Shown piece by piece: positions 5,992-10,551 of a DNA stretch of 10,551 nucleotides. The position numbers and the translations under genes are program-made. Source of the stretch: an uncultured Bacilli bacterium (lineage in GTDB: Bacteria; Bacillota_I; Bacilli_A; RF39; UBA660); the NCBI GenBank assembly GCA_947630205.1, contig CANRGW010000036.1:1-10551 (forward strand), given 5' to 3'. Below the pieces are notes generated by a model, which worked only from the letters and a program-made list of their open reading frames with translations, ran no database searches and was not told where the DNA came from. Within the stretch, counting starts at the first letter, position 1, and every line of letters begins with the position of its first letter.

Positions 5992-6571
5992 TGCTAAGTT
6001 AGATATTATAGCTGTAAGACGAAGTCAATATCCAACAGATGGTAAACCAGAGTTTTTATTAGTTGGTCGGAGTAATGTTGGAAAAAGTAGTTTTATAAAT
6101 ACTATTTTAAATCAAAAAAGTTTAGCAAGAATTTCATCAAGACCTGGAAAAACGCAAACTTTGAATTTTTATCTTGTTAATGATACATTTTATTTAATTG
6201 ATGTACCTGGTTATGGCTATGCTGCAGTAAATCATGATGAACAAAAGAAAATGGGGATGATGATTGAAGAATATTTAGAAAAACGCGAAGAGATGAAACG
6301 AGTTTTTATGTTAGTTGATTTTCGGATTAAGCCAACAGAAGATGATGTTTTAATGTATCAGTTTTTAAAATATTATAATATACCAGTTACAATTGTTTTA
6401 ACTAAGGTTGATAAAGTTTCAACTTCTAGAAAAGAGCATAACTTAAAAGTTATTAAAGATACCCTTAATTTAGCAATTGGAGATGATTTAGTTTTATTCT
6501 CAAGTGTTAATAAAATTGGGCGGGATGAGATACTTAAAATTATAGAAAATTTTATAATTGAAACAATTTAA
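5978..6571 (+). CDS. engB: Ribosome biogenesis GTPase EngB (YsxC/YihA)
   Basis: EngB is an essential small GTPase that helps assemble the large ribosomal subunit. The 197-residue product carries the full set of G motifs: G1 GRSNVGKS (residues 30-37), G2 in KTQTLNFY, G3 DVPGYG (75-80), G4 TKVDK (142-146) and G5 SSVNKIG. The block ISSRPGKTQTLNFY is a hallmark of this family. I chose the ATG at 5978: GAGG (5966-5969) lies 8 bases upstream and the N-terminus then matches B. subtilis YsxC residue for residue up to QYP. The adjacent ATG at 5975 is the alternative. A reading extended to 5861 would run through the nrnA end and is not real. The gene overlaps nrnA by 14 bases, suggesting coupled translation. 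In B. subtilis ysxC follows lonA; here it follows nrnA. Confidence 0.96.
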   Translation: MKISSAKLDIIAVRRSQYPTDGKPEFLLVGRSNVGKSSFINTILNQKSLARISSRPGKTQTLNFYLVNDTFYLIDVPGYGYAAVNHDEQKKMGMMIEEYLEKREEMKRVFMLVDFRIKPTEDDVLMYQFLKYYNIPVTIVLTKVDKVSTSRKEHNLKVIKDTLNLAIGDDLVLFSSVNKIGRDEILKIIENFIIETI

Positions 6572-6600
6572 TTGACAAAACCTTTATTTTATCTTAAAAT
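6572..6600 (+). promoter_or_regulatory. Internal promoter of sepF
   Basis: A perfect TTGACA (6572-6577) begins on the base right after the engB TAA. A 17-base spacer and TAAAAT (6595-6600) follow. The predicted start near 6607 leaves a 19-base leader with AGGAGG (6614-6619). It lets sepF, and perhaps the surface-protein genes after it, be transcribed apart from ackA-nrnA-engB. Confidence 0.7.
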
Positions 6601-6625
6601 TATATTTGACAATAGGAGGAATATA

Positions 6626-7051
6626 ATGGGAATGGATAAACTTAAAGGTTTTTTTGGTGGCAATAGTAATAATAATGATGACGATGATGATGTAAAAGAA
6701 AATTGTAAAATAAATGAAGATGAATATTATAATGTTTCAAGAGAGGCATTTATGAACAATTCTAGTTCAAGTAAAATGATTTTATTTGAACCACGGGCTT
6801 ATTCTGAAAGTCAACAAATAGCAGATTATTTGAAAAAACGTAATGCCGTTGTTGTAAATTTAAAGAGAGTAACACCTGATCAAGCAAAAAGAATAGTGGA
6901 TTTTTTAAGTGGAACTTTATATGCTATTAATGGTGGTTTACAAAAACTTGGAACAGGAATTTTTTTGTGTACTCCTAATAACATTGATGTTGAAGGTAGT
7001 ATAACTGATGAAGTAAAAGAAAAAGCCTTGAAAAAAGAAATAATGTTATAA
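6626..7051 (+). CDS. sepF: Cell division protein SepF
   Basis: SepF polymerises at mid-cell, binds the FtsZ C-terminal tail and ties the Z ring to the membrane; it can share this job with FtsA. The 141-residue product starts with a short amphipathic membrane-targeting helix (MGMDKLKGFFGG). An Asn/Asp-rich linker follows (about residues 12-30), then the SepF core (about 48-125). The core blocks are MILFEPRAYSESQQIADYL, AVVVNLKRVTPDQAKRIVDF, LSGTLYAINGGLQKLG and GIFLCTPNNIDV. The ATG at 6626 is chosen because AGGAGG lies 6 bases upstream and the product begins like B. subtilis SepF; an in-frame TTG at 6572 lies within the -35 box of the sepF promoter. In Bacilli sepF usually sits in the ylm/dcw cluster near ftsZ and divIVA; here it lies between engB and an adhesin gene. 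Confidence 0.96.
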   Translation: MGMDKLKGFFGGNSNNNDDDDDVKENCKINEDEYYNVSREAFMNNSSSSKMILFEPRAYSESQQIADYLKKRNAVVVNLKRVTPDQAKRIVDFLSGTLYAINGGLQKLGTGIFLCTPNNIDVEGSITDEVKEKALKKEIML

Positions 7052-7078
7052 TTTATTTATAGTAGAAAGAAGGTACTT

Positions 7079-9673
7079 ATGAAAAATAAACAATTAGCAA
7101 TTATTATTCCAATTTTAATATTAGTTTTTTCAGTTGGAATTGTTTTAGTAAAAAAATCTTATTCAGCAACTGTTCTTCCTATTGCATCAACTGAGGAAGT
7201 TGATAATTCAAAATATCGTTATATAAGAAGAAATATGTTATCTCATCATTTTATAACAAATAACAGTGATCCAAGTGGAACTATTTTGTTAAAAAGTGGA
7301 GATGCTAAATCTGTTTCTGGTAAAAGACAAATAGTTTACTGTGCTCATAAAGGTAAATGGATTGCTAAAACAAGTCAAGGTAAATATTATAAAAAGGTTT
7401 CAATTGAAAAGACTTCGGTTAAAGCCATTAAAAATCATAAAAGCAATTTAATAGGACTTTTGACTAATTCTTATCCTTATATACCACTTGCTGAACTTAA
7501 AGAAAGAATAAAAAAAGGAATAGGGGAAGAAGAGTATAATGCTTATTTGTTTGATACTTTAGATGTTCAAGAGGCTATGACAGCAACGCAAGCATCAATT
7601 TGGAATGCTATTGCTGGAAATAAAAACAATAGTAGATATAGAACAACTAAAAGTGTAGGTACAATTAAATATTTATATTTTCATAATGCCAATGATAAGC
7701 CTTGGGGACTTAATTGGAATAAAACAAGTACTTATAATATAACAAGTGGTTGTTATAAAGGAACAGGAAGTAATCACGATTGCGGTTCTAAGAGTACTTA
7801 TTTAGCACCAGGTGATACTGCTGAAAGTGCTGGAACATACAAAAAGAATAATAGTACAACTCTTGTAAAGAAAAGAATTAATCGCTTAATTGATTGGTAT
7901 TATACCTTAAGAGAAGATGATGTTGTTGTATCAGATACAGAAGCACTTCCAGAATTTGGAGTTAAATCAGGAAGTGATGTATGGACTGAAAATGGTAAAG
8001 TATTAACTGTTACGATTTTAGCAAATAATGATAATTTCAAATATAAAACAGAAAATGAGTATCAAATAGTTTTCTATGATTTATCTGGAAATCAATTAAC
8101 TAATGTTTCAAGAGTTGAAGTAAAAAAAGGTGATTTAATTATTGGTTATACTTATACAATAAAAGATATTCCTACCAAAGGAGTTTTAGCTAATGTACAA
8201 GCAACTATTCCATCAGAAGCCTCAAATGTTTATGTATATCAAGCAAATGCTTCTTATAGTGGTACACAGTATTTAATAGGTGTTGATAGTGGTTCTATAC
8301 CAGTTGAAGCAAATTTACAAATTCTTAATGACTCTACTGGTAAAGTATATATTTATAAAACTAATAGTGAAAAAGGTAATAATGCTATTCAAGTTTATGA
8401 TAGCAAACAAAGTGATATATGTGGAGGTTCTAATCCATGTTTTGAAGGCGCTGAATTTGTTATTTATGCTGCTGATAAAGAAACTGTTTTAAAAGAATTT
8501 GAAACAGATACAGAACCAACAGAACTTAGTTTACCTTTAGGTACTTATTATATTCAAGAAGTTTCTGCTCCTGCTGGTTATACTTATAATACAACTATGA
8601 AAGAATTTAAAATTGAAAAAGATGGTCAAGTTGTTGCCATTCATTATAACGATATGCCAACAAGAATATGTATAAGAAAAATAGAAAGTGGTAATAAAAA
8701 TGCAACCTTAGATGGAGCCAATATTACTTTACAAAGTGTTGTAGGTGGTGTTTATGAAGAGTTTACATCTTATAGTCAAGAAGCGAATGAAGGAATTTAT
8801 TGTACAGAACCATCTCAGTTACCAGTCGGATATTACTATATTGTTGAAACAAGAGCCCCTGCTAATTATATTAAAAATAATGTTTATTACCGAATTAAAG
8901 TCGGGGATGTAAGTGTTGATGATATATCGGAAGAGTTAGATACTGATGAACTTGGTATTACGGTTGTTGACCTTGATTTGGTAAGTTATAAAAATTTGGA
9001 AAATGTTGCCTTTATTGAAAACAAGCCAGGTACTGTTATTACTAAATCGGATTTAGCAACAGGTGGTTGTGTTGAAGATGCTAAATTAACTGTTAAAGAT
9101 GCAAATGGCAAAGTTGTTGATGAATGGACTTCATCATGTGAATTTGGAAAAGACTCTCACGAACTTGAATTAGAACCTGGTAAGTATACCTTGGTTGAAG
9201 AAACAGCCCCAGATGGTTATGCTACTGCTGAGTCAATTGAATTTACGATTGATGAAAATGGTCGGGCTAGTACTTCTTTAGATATGAAAGATGCTCCAAT
9301 TGAAGTTTGTTTACAAAAAGTAAGTGGCAATAATAAAAATCTTGCTGGAGCCGAATTTGAAATATATGATGCTAAGGGAAAACTTTATAATAGATTTACA
9401 TCTAGTACTTCTGCAACTTGTTTCCAATATATGCCAGTTGGAAAATATACTTTAAAGGAAACAAAAGCCCCAAGTGGTTATAAAAAAGCAGAAAAAGATG
9501 TCACGATTGAAGTAAAAGATACTGCTCAAACACAAACTTTTGAAATTCCAAATGAAGTGGAAGTACCAAAAACTTCATTAGATTATTCTGAGTATATATT
9601 AATAATTTCATCAATTTTCATGATATTCGGTTTAGGAGTGGTTGGTTACTATGTCTACAAGAAACAACAATAA
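7079..9673 (+). CDS. Cell-wall-anchored thioester-domain/Cna-B adhesin
   Basis: This 864-residue surface protein has a signal peptide (hydrophobic residues about 6-24, possible cleavage near SYS-ATV). An N-terminal thioester (TQXA-type) domain follows at about 45-270. Cys88 in VYCAHKG and Gln171 in TATQASIW match the YC and TQxAxW signatures whose side chains form an internal thioester able to bond covalently to a host or surface target. A beta-rich segment without a recognised family covers about 285-415. Four Cna-B/SpaA-type repeats then run from about 419 to 827, each with the GxYxxxExxAPxGY-type strand. Probable isopeptide sets are K427/E494/N524, K534/E590/N648, K656/E707/D738 and K747/E794/N825. 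The C-terminus is a sorting signal: VPKTS (829-833), a hydrophobic helix and KKQQ. There are 11 cysteines, one thioester Cys plus five pairs, unusual for a Gram-positive surface protein. AAGAAGG lies 5 bases before the ATG, 27 bases after sepF. The overlapping sortase is the likely anchoring enzyme. Confidence 0.9.
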   Translation: MKNKQLAIIIPILILVFSVGIVLVKKSYSATVLPIASTEEVDNSKYRYIRRNMLSHHFITNNSDPSGTILLKSGDAKSVSGKRQIVYCAHKGKWIAKTSQGKYYKKVSIEKTSVKAIKNHKSNLIGLLTNSYPYIPLAELKERIKKGIGEEEYNAYLFDTLDVQEAMTATQASIWNAIAGNKNNSRYRTTKSVGTIKYLYFHNANDKPWGLNWNKTSTYNITSGCYKGTGSNHDCGSKSTYLAPGDTAESAGTYKKNNSTTLVKKRINRLIDWYYTLREDDVVVSDTEALPEFGVKSGSDVWTENGKVLTVTILANNDNFKYKTENEYQIVFYDLSGNQLTNVSRVEVKKGDLIIGYTYTIKDIPTKGVLANVQATIPSEASNVYVYQANASYSGTQYLIGVDSGSIPVEANLQILNDSTGKVYIYKTNSEKGNNAIQVYDSKQSDICGGSNPCFEGAEFVIYAADKETVLKEFETDTEPTELSLPLGTYYIQEVSAPAGYTYNTTMKEFKIEKDGQVVAIHYNDMPTRICIRKIESGNKNATLDGANITLQSVVGGVYEEFTSYSQEANEGIYCTEPSQLPVGYYYIVETRAPANYIKNNVYYRIKVGDVSVDDISEELDTDELGITVVDLDLVSYKNLENVAFIENKPGTVITKSDLATGGCVEDAKLTVKDANGKVVDEWTSSCEFGKDSHELELEPGKYTLVEETAPDGYATAESIEFTIDENGRASTSLDMKDAPIEVCLQKVSGNNKNLAGAEFEIYDAKGKLYNRFTSSTSATCFQYMPVGKYTLKETKAPSGYKKAEKDVTIEVKDTAQTQTFEIPNEVEVPKTSLDYSEYILIISSIFMIFGLGVVGYYVYKKQQ
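8342..9559 (+). repeat. Four diverged Cna-B-type domain repeats
   Basis: The repeat region encodes four tandem domains at about residues 419-527, 528-650, 651-740 and 741-827. Each has a first-strand Lys, a Glu in the ExxAPxGY strand, a final-strand Asn or Asp, and two cysteines. The second is longer, with an acidic insert (about 613-640). The copies are too diverged at DNA level to recombine easily. Confidence 0.75.
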
Positions 9674-10313
9674 AGAACAAAAAGAAGAGACCATACTAAT
9701 TATAGTAGGGTCTCTCTTAATAATCATATCCTTAATTCTTTTTCATTATAACGAAATATTAGAAGTAAGTAATGAAGTTTACAATGATATTCAATCTAAA
9801 ATATTCAAAGAACAAACGTCTTTAAATAGTTTAGAGGTTAATATTGATGTTGATTATGTTGAAAGTGATACCAATGTTCCTCATGAAGAGCAAACGTCAA
9901 CTCCTAATTATATTGCTTTTTTAGAAATTGATAAAATTAGTTTAAGACAAGGTTTACTTCCGAAAGAGTCATATTATAATAATGTTAATTTCCATGTTGA
10001 AATTTTAGATTTATCGGATTTTCCTGATGTAGTTGGTGGTAATTTTATCTTAGCAGGTCATTCTGGAAATAGTAACATTGCTTATTTTAAAAATTTATAT
10101 AAATTAGAATTAGGTGATTTAGCAAAAGTTTATTATAAAAGTAAGGTTTATAAATATAAAATAGTTAATATTTATAATGAAAATAAAGATGGTGCTTTAA
10201 GTATCTATCGTAATCCTGAAAAAACTACTTTAACTTTAATTACATGTACTAAAGATGATAAAGAACATCAAACTGTATATATATTAGAGCTTATGGGAGT
10301 AGAAAGTTATTAG
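9651..10313 (+). CDS. Sortase, atypical, lacking the usual arginine
   Basis: Sortases are membrane-bound transpeptidases that cut a sorting signal and join the protein to peptidoglycan or to a pilus subunit. This 220-residue product has one N-terminal membrane helix (about residues 14-33) and a linker. The catalytic domain is at about 85-215, with FILAGHSGNSN (His137) and LTLITCTKDD (Cys199, the only cysteine). Family sortases usually have an Arg about 8-13 residues after the Cys; here the tail reads KEHQTVYILELMGVESY and has no Arg. The nearest aligned residue seems to be a Gln. The ATG at 9651 is preferred, with AGGAGTG at 9634-9640; a TTG at 9642 is a less likely start. The gene overlaps the adhesin end by 23 bases, so the two are probably translated together and the adhesin is the likely substrate. 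I cannot assign a sortase class. Confidence 0.9.
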   Translation: MSTRNNNKEQKEETILIIVGSLLIIISLILFHYNEILEVSNEVYNDIQSKIFKEQTSLNSLEVNIDVDYVESDTNVPHEEQTSTPNYIAFLEIDKISLRQGLLPKESYYNNVNFHVEILDLSDFPDVVGGNFILAGHSGNSNIAYFKNLYKLELGDLAKVYYKSKVYKYKIVNIYNENKDGALSIYRNPEKTTLTLITCTKDDKEHQTVYILELMGVESY

Positions 10314-10322
10314 GAGGAGTTT

Positions 10323-10551
10323 ATGTTTGATAGTGTAATTATTATTAGTATAGTTTTAGCGCTTTGTTTTTTTGCTATTTTAATATGTAATAATAAATTT
10401 AAAAGTAAAGTTGTAAAATTTTCTTTTTTAATTCTTTCGCTTTTTTACTTAGGTTCAATTTTACTTTTTGATAGTTCTTATGTTCATGAATTATTAAAGT
10501 CTTTAATAACTTATATTTGGTATCCTAATTATTTAATTTTTGTATGTGTTA
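10323..10551 (+). CDS. Multi-spanning membrane protein, N-terminal part only
   Basis: An open frame starts at an ATG with AGGAGG (10312-10317) 5 bases upstream and runs 76 codons to the window edge without a stop. The visible protein is very hydrophobic, with likely membrane segments at about residues 4-22, 31-48 and 57-76. It begins MFDSVIIISIVLALCFFAIL. The ribosome site overlaps the sortase stop codon, so it belongs to the adhesin/sortase operon. I do not recognise a family. Its place suggests a role in export, assembly or regulation of the surface protein, but this is inference from position only. Confidence 0.75.
   Translation, partial: MFDSVIIISIVLALCFFAILICNNKFKSKVVKFSFLILSLFYLGSILLFDSSYVHELLKSLITYIWYPNYLIFVCV

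Noticed and set aside
6572..6625. Longer N-terminus for SepF from a TTG
   Set aside because: The TTG is part of a TTGACA promoter box; AGGAGG and the family N-terminus fit the ATG at 6626.
8280..8492. A 70-codon frame inside the adhesin gene
   Set aside because: It is another frame of a well-supported gene, with no ribosome site and biased hydrophobic composition typical of frame shadows in AT-rich DNA.
1..10551. CRISPR array, insertion sequence or riboswitch
   Set aside because: I saw no regularly spaced repeats, no transposase signatures and no leader long enough to hold a known riboswitch; gene leaders here are short.

Overview
The window is a strongly AT-rich piece of bacterial chromosome (by eye below about 30% G+C). 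All complete protein genes read on the + strand, and a tRNA gene at the left edge reads on the - strand. The gene set (SepF, sortase with a wall-sorted surface protein, Bacillus-type SufB, acetate kinase, NrnA/DhhP-type phosphoesterase, EngB/YsxC GTPase) points to a low-GC Gram-positive with a cell wall, in the Bacilli broadly. One plausible source is an uncultured, gut-type, Mollicutes-related Bacilli lineage; this placement is inference. Trp is written TGG, the tRNA-Trp anticodon is CCA, and one gene (sufB) appears to stop at TGA. These together favour the standard bacterial code over the Mycoplasma code.

Layout. (1) 1-2640: tRNA-Trp on the - strand and, divergently, an operon of an extremely Lys/Asn-rich membrane protein of unknown function overlapping sufB. 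The two promoters lie back to back and share -35 bases. The operon ends at a clear intrinsic terminator. (2) 2700-3575: a short single-stranded DNA-binding protein without an acidic C-terminal tip, then a small Xre-type regulator, then a terminator. (3) 3610-3800: tRNA-Ser(GCT) with its own promoter and terminator. (4) 3808-7051: ackA, nrnA-like DHH phosphoesterase, engB and sepF, closely packed; sepF has its own good promoter starting just after the engB stop. (5) 7079-10551 (runs off the edge): a surface-protein locus made of an 864-residue thioester/Cna-B adhesin, an overlapping sortase, and the start of a multi-spanning membrane protein.

The surface-protein locus is the most interesting part. 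The adhesin has the Cys and TQxA-x-W signatures of an internal thioester domain that could bind host surfaces covalently. It then has four Cna-B-type domains, each with Lys, Glu and Asn/Asp at the positions used for isopeptide cross-links. Every Cna-B domain also has exactly two cysteines, and a further pair sits in the thioester region, so the 11 cysteines are one thioester Cys plus five local pairs. The sorting signal is an atypical VPKTS rather than LPxTG, and the adjacent sortase has the catalytic His and Cys but no arginine at all downstream of the Cys. This looks like a co-adapted, atypical adhesin/sortase pair. All functional statements rest on motif reading; no database search or structure prediction was run.
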